Source: an uncultured Angelakisella sp. (GTDB lineage: Bacteria > Bacillota > Clostridia > Oscillospirales > Ruminococcaceae). From it: a stretch of DNA of 7,295 nt. This document shows, piece after piece, positions 1-6,192 of the stretch. The stretch's first letter is position 1. Each line of letters starts with the position of its first letter. The translations under genes and the position numbers were made by a program. The notes beneath the pieces were generated by a model. That model saw nothing but the letters and a program-made list of their open reading frames with translations, had not been told where the DNA came from and made no database searches. The stretch lies in assembly GCA_904420255.1 (NCBI GenBank), contig CAJFUT010000294.1, positions 1 through 7,295 of the forward strand, in the 5' to 3' direction.

Positions 1-158
1 GCGGTATCCGGGTTCACCCGGACTCCCCTGCCGCACTGGTACTCAAAGGCATTGAGGCCCAGCCGCTCCAGGTACTCCGGGATCTGCACCGTTTTCTTAT
101 AGCCCATGGCGGAAAAGCTGTCCGCCGTCCCCGCCGGGCCGAACCAAATCTCCCCCAT
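1..158 (-). CDS. Endonuclease IV-like TIM-barrel protein, 5' end only
   Basis: The first 52 codons of a gene that runs off the left edge. It starts at ATG 158-156, one base after the yqeG stop, with a clear AGGAGG-type Shine-Dalgarno about 8 bases upstream. The visible protein begins MGEIWFGPAGTADSFSAMGY and continues with a segment containing IPEYLERLGLNAFEYQCGRG (residues 27-46). This resembles the N-terminus of the AP endonuclease 2 / sugar-phosphate isomerase TIM-barrel superfamily, in particular the divergent 'deoxyribonuclease IV' proteins of Firmicutes, where an FGPAG first strand and an AFEYQCGRGV segment recur. The zinc-binding residues of true Nfo lie further on and are outside the window, so DNA repair activity cannot be claimed; a sugar isomerase/epimerase of the same fold is possible. 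The near-contact with yqeG implies co-transcription and probably translational coupling. Confidence 0.7.
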   Translation of the reverse strand, partial: MGEIWFGPAGTADSFSAMGYKKTVQIPEYLERLGLNAFEYQCGRGVRVNPDT

Positions 159-159
159 A

Positions 160-672
160 TCACCCCTCCTCCCCGCTCCAGGACTGGGGACGGTAATGCT
201 TCAGCACCCTTTTTTCCCACCGGCGCTTCACAACAAAAAAGCCCCGGTTTTCCGGCTCCATGGGCTCCACCAGCACCGCCGTGCAGCGGGCCAGCCGGGC
301 GCAGAGGACGTCGGTAAACACCTGATCCCCCACCACCGCCGCCTGGGACGGCCCAAGGCCCAGTTCCTTCAGGGCCTTCTTCAATCGGAAGGGCAGGGGC
401 TTGGCGGCGCAGGCCACATACCCCAGCCCAAGCTGGCTGGCAAAGGGAGCCACCCGTTCCTCATAATTATTGGAAAAAGCCAGCAGCCCTATTCCCGCCC
501 GGCGCTGGCAGTCCAGCCATTCCAGCACCCGCTCGTGGGGGACGGGGTTATTGTGGGTGGTCAGGGTGTTGTCCACATCGATGAGAACCGCCCGGATCCC
601 CATGCTCTGGAAAAAAGCGGTGGGGATCTCATAAATGCGCCGGTAAAAATAATCCGGATAAAACAAGGACAC
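160..672 (-). CDS. yqeG: YqeG family HAD-IIIA phosphatase
   Basis: A 170-residue protein of the HAD superfamily, subfamily IIIA, YqeG type; soluble and presumably cytoplasmic, physiological substrate not established. The HAD motifs are all present: motif I DVDNT (nucleophile D32, acid/base D34), motif II with S67 in AFSNN, motif III lysine K91 in AAKP, and motif IV GDQVFTD with D116 and D121 for magnesium. I chose the GTG start at 672-670. It lies 9 bases after a GGGGAGGG Shine-Dalgarno and yields the family-like N-terminus VSLFYPDYF. The longer frame would start at a TTG at 708 inside the U-tract of the rpsU terminator and has no ribosome site. No promoter is evident in the short gap after rpsU, so expression probably depends on readthrough or on a promoter within rpsU. 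The next gene follows after one base. Confidence 0.93.
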   Translation of the reverse strand: MSLFYPDYFYRRIYEIPTAFFQSMGIRAVLIDVDNTLTTHNNPVPHERVLEWLDCQRRAGIGLLAFSNNYEERVAPFASQLGLGYVACAAKPLPFRLKKALKELGLGPSQAAVVGDQVFTDVLCARLARCTAVLVEPMEPENRGFFVVKRRWEKRVLKHYRPQSWSGEEG

Positions 673-688
673 AGGAAGCTCCCTCCCC
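670..688 (-). promoter_or_regulatory. Ribosome binding site fixing the GTG start of yqeG
   Basis: On the minus strand GGGGAGGG (688-681) is followed by 9 bases after its GGAGG core and then GTG (672-670). This places the start 12 codons inside the longest open frame and beyond the rpsU terminator. Confidence 0.8.
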
Positions 689-699
689 AGGAAAAACCG

Positions 700-734
700 C
701 GCAAACAAAAAGCGGGCATTCGGAAATGCCCGCT
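700..734 (-). terminator. Intrinsic terminator after rpsU
   Basis: A perfect 10-bp inverted repeat, AGCGGGCATT / AATGCCCGCT (arms 711-720 and 725-734), closes a 4-base loop. On the minus strand it is followed directly by TTTTGTTTG. It lies 22 bases after the rpsU stop. This is a textbook Rho-independent terminator for the rpsU transcript. Its U-tract ends only about a dozen bases before the yqeG Shine-Dalgarno, so any yqeG message made from the rpsU promoter must read through it. Confidence 0.93.
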
Positions 735-756
735 CTTTATGCTTTCACGCAAAACC

Positions 757-933
757 TTATTTGTATTTGCGCTTACGAGCAGCCTCAGATTTCTTTTTGC
801 GCTTTACAGAAGGCTTCTCGTAATGCTCTCTTTTCCGCACCTCGGCCAGCACGCCGGACTTGGCGCAGCTTCTCTTGAAACGCCGGAGAGCACTCTCCAG
901 AGATTCATTGTCTTTTACCCTGATTTCTGCCAT
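757..933 (-). CDS. rpsU: 30S ribosomal protein bS21
   Basis: A 58-residue basic protein beginning [19 protein letters not shown] and ending in a lysine/arginine-rich tail ([15 protein letters not shown]), the size and pattern of bacterial ribosomal protein bS21. bS21 sits on the 30S platform near the 3' end of 16S rRNA and the anti-Shine-Dalgarno. The [12 protein letters not shown] and [18 protein letters not shown] blocks are family hallmarks. The ATG at 933-931 was chosen because it gives the conserved N-terminus and has GGGAGGG 10 bases upstream; a 16-codon extension to a TTG at 981 lies in the leader and is not family-like. The gene has its own consensus promoter (1032-1003) and its own terminator (734-700), so it appears to be mainly a separate, highly expressed transcript between the leuS operon and yqeG. 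Confidence 0.97.
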   Translation of the reverse strand: MAEIRVKDNESLESALRRFKRSCAKSGVLAEVRKREHYEKPSVKRKKKSEAARKRKYK

Positions 934-1002
934 TACCTTATTCCCTCCCCACGCCATACGGCTGGAGTAGATATCCCCCAAAGCAGAAGGATAACACTAT
1001 AG

Positions 1003-1032
1003 ATTATACAATATGTCGTTTTGCCATGTCAA
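1003..1032 (-). promoter_or_regulatory. Consensus sigma-A promoter for rpsU
   Basis: On the minus strand, TTGACA (1032-1027) and TATAAT (1008-1003) are both perfect matches to the housekeeping consensus, separated by 18 bases. The expected transcription start is near 997-996, giving a leader of about 63 bases before the rpsU ATG. The leader contains only a weak possible hairpin (TATCC/GGATA). No operator-like palindrome is evident around the promoter. Confidence 0.9.
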
Positions 1033-1111
1033 GTGCTTGTGGGAAATATCCTGATAAAAATAACCTCGGCGGGGCAAAGGCGGCTTCCTTCCCCAGGGCG
1101 GGGCTCCTCCA

Positions 1112-1184
1112 GCCGTTCCTTTCCCCGAAGCCCCGCGCGGGCGGCAGGCTTGGGAAAAGGCGGCCCGCTCCCGCCGGGAACGGC
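1112..1184 (-). other. Foldable GC-rich element after leuS (3'-UTR structure, possible terminator or repeat)
   Basis: Starting one base after the leuS stop, 73 bases can fold into a three-way-junction shape. The closing helix is GCCGTT/AACGGC (1179-1184 with 1112-1117). A long imperfect hairpin spans 1118-1160: CCTTTTCCC-AAGCC pairs with GGCTT-C-GGGGAAAGG with one G-U pair and one bulge, then a 2-base bulge and a CCGC/GCGG helix closing a 4-base loop. A shorter hairpin lies at 1161-1176 (CGGC/GCCG); an alternative GGCGG/CCGCC stem followed by TTTT (1175-1155) would be a weak terminator. No strong U-tract follows the whole structure; a TTATTTTTATC run lies downstream at about 1063-1053. The rest of the gap (1033-1111) is GC-rich with small stems (for example GGGGAAGG with CCTTTGCCCC) and no gene. 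It may terminate or stabilise the leuS message, or be a dispersed palindromic repeat. Confidence 0.45.
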
Positions 1185-1185
1185 C

Positions 1186-3591
1186 TCAGCGGGCCACAAT
1201 ATTGAGCAGCTTGCCCTTGACAAAGACCTCTTTGAGGATCTGCTTGCCCTCCAGGGCCTCCTTCACCGCCGGCTCCGCCTTGGCGATTTCTGTCACCGCC
1301 TCCTGGCCGGCGTCGGCGGCCACCGTGATCCGGGCCTTGATCTTGCCGCAGATCTGCACCACCATCTCCACCGTGTCGTCCACACACTTGGCGGGGTCGT
1401 ATTCCGGCCAGCGGGCGTGGGCCAGCATGGCGGTCCCGCCCAGAAGCTCGTTCATTTCCTCGGTGATGTGGGGAGCGAAGGGATTCAGCAGGGTGATGAA
1501 GGTGAAAAGCTCCCCCCGGGTAACGCTGCCCTTGTCGTAAATCTGGTTCAGGACGGTCATCATGGCGGCGATGGCGGTATTGAACTTCAGGTTCTCGATA
1601 TCCTCGCCCACTTTGCGGATGAGCTTGTGGAAGGCCCCCTCCAGCTCGGGGGAATACCCCTCCTCCGGGGTGACCATCCCGGTGAGGGCCCAAACCCGCT
1701 CCAGGAACCGCTTGCAGCCCTTGATGGAGCTGGAGCTCCAGGGGGCGGTCTTTTCAAAATCGCCGATAAACATTTCATAGAGCCGCAGGGTATCGGCGCC
1801 GTAATCCCGGATGATCTCGTCAGGGTTCACCACATTGCCCCGGGATTTGGACATCTTCTCCCCGTTTTCACCCAGGATCATGCCGTGGCTGGTGCGCTTG
1901 GAGTAGGGCTCCGGGGTGCCCACCACCCCGATGTCATAAAGGAACTTGTGCCAGAAGCGGCTGTACAGCAGGTGGAGGGTGGTGTGCTCCATGCCCCCGT
2001 TGTACCAATCCACCGGCATCCAGTAATCCAGGGCCTCCCGGGAGGCCAGCTCCTTGTCGTTGTGGGGATCGCAGTAGCGGAGGAAATACCAGGAGGAACC
2101 CGCCCACTGGGGCATGGTGTCGGTTTCCCGGCGGGCCGGCCCGTGGCAGTGGGGGCATTCCACATTGACCCAGTCGTCCAGATGGGCCAGGGGGGATTCC
2201 CCGTTGTCGGTGGGCTCGTAGGTCTGGACGTCGGGGAGGGTCAGGGGAAGCTGGCTCTCCTCCAGGGGGACATAGCCGCACTTGGGGCAGATGATGATGG
2301 GGATGGGCTCCCCCCAGTACCGCTGGCGGGAAAAGACCCAGTCCCGGAGTTTATAATTCACCTTGGGGTGGCCCTTGCCGTTGTCGGAAAGCCACTGGGT
2401 GATCTTTTCCTTGGCTTCCTCCACCGTCAGGCCGTCCAGGATGCCGGAATTCACCATGACGCCGGTTTCGCAGTCGGTGAAGGCTTCCTTCTCCACGTCG
2501 CCGCCCTTCACCACCTCGATGATGGGGAGATCAAACTTCTTGGCGAATTCCCAGTCCCGGGTGTCGTGGGCGGGCACCGCCATAATGGCGCCGGTGCCGT
2601 AGCTCATAAGGACATAGTCGGAGATGAAGATGGGGATTTCCTTCCCGTTGACCGGGTTGATGCCCCGGACCCCGTCCAGCTGCACACCGGTCTTGTCCTT
2701 GGCCACCTCGGTGCGCTCAAAGTCGGATTTCCGGGCGGCCAGCTCCTGGTAGGCCCGCACCTCGTCCATATTGGCGATGCGGTCCGCCCATTTCTCGATA
2801 TAGGGGTGCTCCGGGGAAATGACCATGTAGGTGGCCCCGTAGAGGGTATCCGGCCGGGTGGTGTAGACGGTGAGGGTATCCCCGGCGGTGGTGCCGAAGT
2901 CCACCTCGGCGCCGGTGGAGCGGCCGATCCAGTTGCGCTGGGACACCTTGACCCGGTCGATGTAGTTCACCTTGTCCAGGTCGTCGATGAGCCGCTGGGC
3001 GTACTCGGTGATCTTCAGCATCCACTGGCTCTTGACCTTGTGGACCACGGGGCTGCCGCACCGCTCGCAGACGCCGTTGACCACCTCCTCGTTGGCCAGG
3101 ACGCATTTGCAGGAGGTGCACCAGTTCACCGACATCTCCTTTTTGTAGGCCAGGCCGCGCTTAAAGAGTTGGAGGAAGATCCACTGGGTCCACTTGTAAT
3201 AGCTGGGGTCGGTGGTATTGATCTCCCGGTCCCAGTCGAAGGAAAGCCCCAGGGATTTCAGCTGGGCCTTGAACCGGGCGATGTTGTCGTGGGTCACCTT
3301 GGCGGGATGGATGTGGTTCTTGATGGCGAAGTTTTCGGTGGGCAGGCCAAAAGCGTCCCACCCCATGGGGTAAAGGACATTGTAGCCCTGGAGCCGGCGC
3401 TTCCTGGCAACGATGTCCAAGGCGGTGTAGGACCTGGGATGGCCCACATGGAGGCCCTGGCCGGAAGGATAGGGGAACTCTACCAAGGCGTAGTACTTGG
3501 GCTTGGAATAATCGTTGCTGGCGGCAAAGGACTTGTCCTCATCCCACTTCTGCTGCCATTTCTTTTCAATCACCGAAAAATCGTACTTCAA
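1186..3591 (-). CDS. leuS: Leucyl-tRNA synthetase
   Basis: An 801-residue class Ia synthetase that attaches leucine to tRNA-Leu in the cytoplasm; close to the usual Firmicute length. The catalytic HIGH-type motif is HVGH (48-51) and KMSKS is at 579-583. A zinc-type cluster (C158, C161, C175, C178) follows the first half of the Rossmann fold, and a second CPKC/CPHC cluster precedes the catalytic second half. The CP1 editing domain is intact: the threonine-rich TTRPDT (244-249) and [15 protein letters not shown] with D343, the aspartate that anchors the mischarged amino acid. The anticodon-binding domain and C-terminal tail ending [13 protein letters not shown] complete it. The start is TTG (3591-3589), 8 bases after AGAGGG. 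An in-frame TGA two codons upstream excludes any longer product, and the N-terminus [12 protein letters not shown] is family-like. It is the last gene of the operon, 64 bases after rsfS; no T-box fits in that gap. Confidence 0.98.
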   Translation of the reverse strand: MKYDFSVIEKKWQQKWDEDKSFAASNDYSKPKYYALVEFPYPSGQGLHVGHPRSYTALDIVARKRRLQGYNVLYPMGWDAFGLPTENFAIKNHIHPAKVTHDNIARFKAQLKSLGLSFDWDREINTTDPSYYKWTQWIFLQLFKRGLAYKKEMSVNWCTSCKCVLANEEVVNGVCERCGSPVVHKVKSQWMLKITEYAQRLIDDLDKVNYIDRVKVSQRNWIGRSTGAEVDFGTTAGDTLTVYTTRPDTLYGATYMVISPEHPYIEKWADRIANMDEVRAYQELAARKSDFERTEVAKDKTGVQLDGVRGINPVNGKEIPIFISDYVLMSYGTGAIMAVPAHDTRDWEFAKKFDLPIIEVVKGGDVEKEAFTDCETGVMVNSGILDGLTVEEAKEKITQWLSDNGKGHPKVNYKLRDWVFSRQRYWGEPIPIIICPKCGYVPLEESQLPLTLPDVQTYEPTDNGESPLAHLDDWVNVECPHCHGPARRETDTMPQWAGSSWYFLRYCDPHNDKELASREALDYWMPVDWYNGGMEHTTLHLLYSRFWHKFLYDIGVVGTPEPYSKRTSHGMILGENGEKMSKSRGNVVNPDEIIRDYGADTLRLYEMFIGDFEKTAPWSSSSIKGCKRFLERVWALTGMVTPEEGYSPELEGAFHKLIRKVGEDIENLKFNTAIAAMMTVLNQIYDKGSVTRGELFTFITLLNPFAPHITEEMNELLGGTAMLAHARWPEYDPAKCVDDTVEMVVQICGKIKARITVAADAGQEAVTEIAKAEPAVKEALEGKQILKEVFVKGKLLNIVAR

Positions 3592-3605
3592 ACGTCACAC
3601 CCTCT
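3589..3605 (-). promoter_or_regulatory. Ribosome binding site fixing the TTG start of leuS
   Basis: AGAGGG (3605-3600) is followed by 8 bases and TTG (3591-3589) on the minus strand. The stop codon in frame at 3597-3595 means the TTG is the only start that keeps the conserved N-terminus. Confidence 0.8.
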
Positions 3606-3655
3606 TAAATATTCAAAATAGCACTTAACACGTTCCAGGGGCTGAATCCATCCGG

Positions 3656-4018
3656 TCAGTCCTCCCCGGTCACAAGACCGGAAAGGTCCAGCCGGGGGGC
3701 GTCGGACCAGAGGCGCTCCATGTTGTAAAACTCCCGGGTTTCCTTGGTGAAAATGTGGAGGATCACATCCTGGTAATCCATCAGGATCCAGGTGGCGGTC
3801 TGGGCCCCCTCCACCCGCCGGGGCTCCACCCCCTCCTTGGAAAGGGCCTCCTCCACCTCCTCGGCCAGAGCCTTGACATGGGGGACGCTGGTGCCGGTGA
3901 CCAGGACGAAATAGTCCCCGATGGTGGTCAGCTCCCGGATATCGATGCCCACAATGTCCATGCCTTTTTTATTGTCCAGCGTCCCAACGATCTTTTTTAC
4001 CAGTTCTTCCGAATTCAT
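3656..4018 (-). CDS. rsfS: Ribosome silencing factor RsfS
   Basis: A 120-residue member of the RsfS/Iojap (DUF143) family. These proteins bind uL14 on the 50S subunit and block its joining to 30S, lowering translation in poor conditions. The family pattern is clear: GDYFVLVTGTS (34-44), VEGAQTATWILMDYQDVILHIF (69-90) and the R95-x-FYNMERLW segment ending in the conserved WSDAP. The start is ATG 4018-4016, 6 bases after a GGAGG core; the ATG overlaps the TGA of the preceding nadD-yqeK gene as ATGA, which indicates translational coupling. A longer open frame to 4066 lies entirely within the end of that gene and is not family-like. Its position between nadD/yqeK and leuS is the usual Firmicute context. 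Confidence 0.96.
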   Translation of the reverse strand: MNSEELVKKIVGTLDNKKGMDIVGIDIRELTTIGDYFVLVTGTSVPHVKALAEEVEEALSKEGVEPRRVEGAQTATWILMDYQDVILHIFTKETREFYNMERLWSDAPRLDLSGLVTGED

Positions 4019-5205
4019 TGCGTCCCTCCGTCGCCAGTTGGTATTGGTACACAGTATTCCCTGCACGCCCCTCTGGTATCGGGGCAGATGGGTTTGTTTT
4101 TCCGGACAAGCTCGCCCACCGTATGGGTGAGGGCCCGGGCCATGGCCTCCCTCAGGTCGTGGTCGCAGAGGCGGCGCATCTCCTCCACATCGGCGTATTC
4201 CCGGTCCTCGGAGGTGAGGTCCGCCAGGTAAACGATGGTTTCCAAGAGGCTCATCCCCGCCCGGGCGGTGGTGTGGTAGCGCACCGCGTCGATGATATCC
4301 GGATCGTGGATATCCAGATGGGTCTGGATATACAGGGCTCCGGCATAGCCGTGGATCAGCTGGGGAGAAGCCTTGAAATCAATGCCATTTATTATACCAG
4401 ACTCCAGGATGTTTTGCAACAAAGCCCCCTTGGGCAGGTCCTTGCAGACGTCGTGGAGGATCCCCGCCACCGAGGCCTTGTGGACGTCGGCGCCGAAGAT
4501 CTCCGCCATATGGGCCGCCTGCTTTTCCACCCCCAGGGAATGGCGGTAGCGGTAATCGGTCATCAGGGGCCGGATGTACTCCCGCAGGTAGGGAAGGTCC
4601 TGGCTGTCGTGCTGGTAGAGCCCCCTCTCCTGGATGTAAGCCAGCACCCGGGGAGACACCTTCTGGGTGGTGCCGGTTTCCCGGAGCTCCCGGCGGATCT
4701 CGGTGCTGGACATGGGCAGGGGGGCGTTTTTCAGCAGCACCGAGGGCACCCCCAGCTTCTCCAGGGCGGCTTTCTGGGCCTCCAGCCTCCCCAGGTCCTC
4801 CTCCTCCCGAGCCGCCACCAGGAGGGTGGCCAGCTCCCCGATCCGTTCCCAGTCCCTCCACTGGGTGAAGGTGAGGAACATATCGGTCCCCATCAGGAGC
4901 CAGAATTTTTCCCCAGGGCGGATCTGGGTCAGATAACGCAGGGTATCCACCGTGTAGCTGCGTCCCCCCCGGCGGATCTCATAGTCATCCACCGAAATGA
5001 AGCCGTAGGGCTCCGCCGCCAGGGCGCACATGGCCAGCCTGTCCCGGTCCGGGGCCAGCTCCCCGGTGGATTTGTGGGGGGGCAGGGCCGCCGGCATCAG
5101 GAGGACCTCCTGGGCCCCCACCGCTTCCCTGGCCCGGAGGCAGATCTCCAGATGCCCCCTGTGAATGGGGTTGAAGGTCCCGCCGTAAAGTACCGTTTGT
5201 GACAT
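4015..5205 (-). CDS. nadD: Fused nicotinate-nucleotide adenylyltransferase and YqeK-type HD hydrolase (NadD-YqeK)
   Basis: A 396-residue two-domain protein. Residues 1 to about 198 are NadD, which joins nicotinate mononucleotide and ATP into deamido-NAD in NAD synthesis: GGTFNPIHRGH (8-18, with nucleotidyltransferase histidines H15 and H18), the PPHK loop (42-45), and SSTEIRR (166-172), equivalent to the ISSTxxR motif. Residues from about 204 on are a YqeK-type HD domain with metal ligands in the expected order: H222 in RYRHSLGV, H251-D252 in AGILHDVCKD, H285 in IHGYAGA, H311 in YHT, and D329 in YLADLTSEDR. YqeK proteins have been described as hydrolases that split Ap4A symmetrically to ADP. 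In many relatives nadD and yqeK are adjacent separate genes; here no stop, start or ribosome site separates them, and the linker is only about 5-8 residues. The ATG (5205-5203) follows GAGGTG by 8 bases. The TGA overlaps the rsfS start. Both active sites look intact. Confidence 0.95.
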   Translation of the reverse strand: MSQTVLYGGTFNPIHRGHLEICLRAREAVGAQEVLLMPAALPPHKSTGELAPDRDRLAMCALAAEPYGFISVDDYEIRRGGRSYTVDTLRYLTQIRPGEKFWLLMGTDMFLTFTQWRDWERIGELATLLVAAREEEDLGRLEAQKAALEKLGVPSVLLKNAPLPMSSTEIRRELRETGTTQKVSPRVLAYIQERGLYQHDSQDLPYLREYIRPLMTDYRYRHSLGVEKQAAHMAEIFGADVHKASVAGILHDVCKDLPKGALLQNILESGIINGIDFKASPQLIHGYAGALYIQTHLDIHDPDIIDAVRYHTTARAGMSLLETIVYLADLTSEDREYADVEEMRRLCDHDLREAMARALTHTVGELVRKNKPICPDTRGACREYCVPIPTGDGGTQ

Positions 5206-5247
5206 CCCGTTTTCACCTCACCCAGCAACGATGTCCGATTATCCCGT

Positions 5248-5538
5248 TCAGTCCTGAAGGAGGACCGGCTTTTTGAGGTTCTTCCGGTACAGCACCAGCT
5301 TCCGCCCGATCACCTGCACCACCTGGGCGCCGGTGGCCTCCGCCAGAAGGGCGGCCAGCTCCCCCGGGGCCATGGGGGCGGTTTCCAGGGCGTGGAGCTT
5401 CACCAGCTCCCGGGCGGTGAGGGCGTCGTCCACCTGTTTGACCAGCGCCTCCCCGATCCCCCCCTTCCCCACCTGGAGAATGGTTTCGGTGGTGGAGGCG
5501 ATGCTTTTCAGCTTTGCTCTGTCCTTTGAATTCAGCAA
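5248..5538 (-). CDS. yhbY: YhbY family RNA-binding protein (CRM domain)
   Basis: A 96-residue single-domain CRS1/YhbY protein with a KH-like fold, associated with pre-50S ribosomes in bacteria. It shows the family N-terminus (LNSKDRAKLKSIAS), the VGKGGIG turn (G24-G27 being the GxxG-type RNA-contact loop) and the ending QVIGRKLVLYRKN. I prefer the TTG start at 5538-5536: GGAG (5548-5545) lies 6 bases upstream and the resulting N-terminus matches the family M-L-x-S-K pattern. The frame stays open to another TTG at 5550, but that codon is part of the Shine-Dalgarno itself and would leave four extra residues with no ribosome site. It lies 33 bases after rdgB and 42 bases before nadD-yqeK, in the usual ribosome-assembly and NAD cluster. 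The 42-base gap holds only the next ribosome site. Confidence 0.93.
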   Translation of the reverse strand: MLNSKDRAKLKSIASTTETILQVGKGGIGEALVKQVDDALTARELVKLHALETAPMAPGELAALLAEATGAQVVQVIGRKLVLYRKNLKKPVLLQD

Positions 5539-5548
5539 AATATGCTCC
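5536..5548 (-). promoter_or_regulatory. Ribosome binding site fixing the TTG start of yhbY
   Basis: GGAG (5548-5545), then 6 bases, then TTG (5538-5536) on the minus strand. This choice agrees with the family N-terminus and puts the start four codons inside the longest frame. Confidence 0.65.
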
Positions 5549-5553
5549 AATCT

Positions 5554-5580
5554 GCCGCAGGCTGCGGCTTTTTATTTTTC
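5554..5580 (+). terminator. Terminator-like hairpin on the plus strand, antisense to the operon
   Basis: GCCGCA-GGC-TGCGGC (5554-5568) forms a perfect 6-bp stem with a 3-base loop, and on the plus strand it is followed at once by TTTTTATTTTTC (5569-5580). In that orientation it has the form of an intrinsic terminator, but no plus-strand gene is seen. On the minus strand the hairpin lacks a U-tract and sits between the rdgB stop and the yhbY ribosome site, so it should not end the operon transcript. Part of the T-run is the end of rdgB read backwards, so chance is possible. Confidence 0.45.
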
Positions 5581-6192
5581 TTCGCCGGTTTTGGCGGCTT
5601 CCCGCTCCTTCAGCAGGGCATAGAGCTGCCGCAGGGCGTTCCCCCGGTGGCTGATCCGATCCTTTTCCTCCCCCGTGAGCTGGGCGAAGCTCCTGCCGTC
5701 CTCCACCAGAAAGAGGGGATCGTAGCCGAAGCCGTTGTCCCCCTCCTCCCGGAAGGCCACCGTCCCCCGGCAGAGGCCCTGGCACTCCACCAGGTCCCCC
5801 TCCTCGAAGGCGCAGCAGATGGCCGCCACAAAGGCGGCTCCCCGGCCCTCCGCCGGGACCCCCTCCAGCTCCCGCAGCAGCTTGCGGTTGTTGGCCTTGT
5901 CGTCGTGGCCTTCGCTTTCATCGTCGGCATAGCGGGCGGAGTGAACCCCCGGCGCCCCTCCCAGGGCGTCCACGCAGATGCCGGAATCATCGGCGATGGC
6001 GGGCAGCCCGGTGCGCCGGAAGATGGCCAGCGCCTTTTTCCTGGCGTTTTCGGCGAAGGTTTCCCCGTCCTCCTCCACCTCCAGGCCGGGGCAGACCTCC
6101 TCCTGGCTCACTAGGGAAAAGCCCAGGGGCTCCAGCATCCGGGCGAACTCCTCCAGCTTGTGGCGGTTTCTTGTGGCGGCAATCATCTTCAT
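5572..6192 (-). CDS. rdgB: XTP/dITP diphosphatase (RdgB/HAM1 family)
   Basis: A 206-residue Ham1-type pyrophosphatase that removes XTP, ITP and dITP from the nucleotide pool by hydrolysis to the monophosphate and pyrophosphate, preventing their incorporation into DNA and RNA. Signature residues are present: the substrate-binding TRNRHKLEE (T7, N9, K12, E15), FAENARKKA (46-54), the catalytic ADDSG (D68-D69), GAPGVHSARYA (79-89), FGYDPLF (155-161) and SHRG (181-184), which contact the base. The ATG (6192-6190) overlaps the ftsY TGA as ATGA and follows GAGGAG by 8 bases; a second ATG two codons later is an alternative. It is full length for the family. The C-terminal tail (EREAAKTGEEK) is short and charged. 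The location between ftsY and yhbY, with coupled translation from ftsY, puts it inside the operon. Confidence 0.97.
   Translation of the reverse strand: MKMIAATRNRHKLEEFARMLEPLGFSLVSQEEVCPGLEVEEDGETFAENARKKALAIFRRTGLPAIADDSGICVDALGGAPGVHSARYADDESEGHDDKANNRKLLRELEGVPAEGRGAAFVAAICCAFEEGDLVECQGLCRGTVAFREEGDNGFGYDPLFLVEDGRSFAQLTGEEKDRISHRGNALRQLYALLKEREAAKTGEEK

Noticed and set aside
673..708. A 12-codon N-terminal extension of yqeG from a TTG
   Set aside because: The TTG lies in the U-tract of the rpsU terminator with no ribosome site, while the GTG at 672 has a good one and gives the family N-terminus.
934..981. A 16-codon N-terminal extension of rpsU
   Set aside because: It lies in the leader, contains the rpsU ribosome site, and is absent from bS21 proteins.
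106..1002. A 298-codon plus-strand frame covering yqeG and rpsU
   Set aside because: It reads the reverse complement of yqeG and rpsU codons and crosses the rpsU promoter and terminator; no ribosome site or domain.
1021..3621. An 866-codon open frame on the plus strand
   Set aside because: It is the codon-for-codon reverse complement of leuS, which is unmistakable on the minus strand. It has no ribosome site, its predicted product is rich in Gly, His, Leu and Val without any recognisable domain, and its openness follows from the lack of TTA, CTA and TCA codons in leuS.
3592..3655. A possible T-box or separate promoter before leuS
   Set aside because: Only 64 bases are available, too short for a T-box, and no credible -35/-10 pair is present; the stretch holds just the ribosome site.
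4019..4066. A 16-codon extension of rsfS into the end of nadD-yqeK
   Set aside because: The ATG at 4018 has a good ribosome site and the conserved start; the extension is the preceding gene read in another frame.
4018..5202. A 394-codon open frame on the plus strand
   Set aside because: Mirror image of the nadD-yqeK codons; same explanation as for leuS, with no domain in the product.
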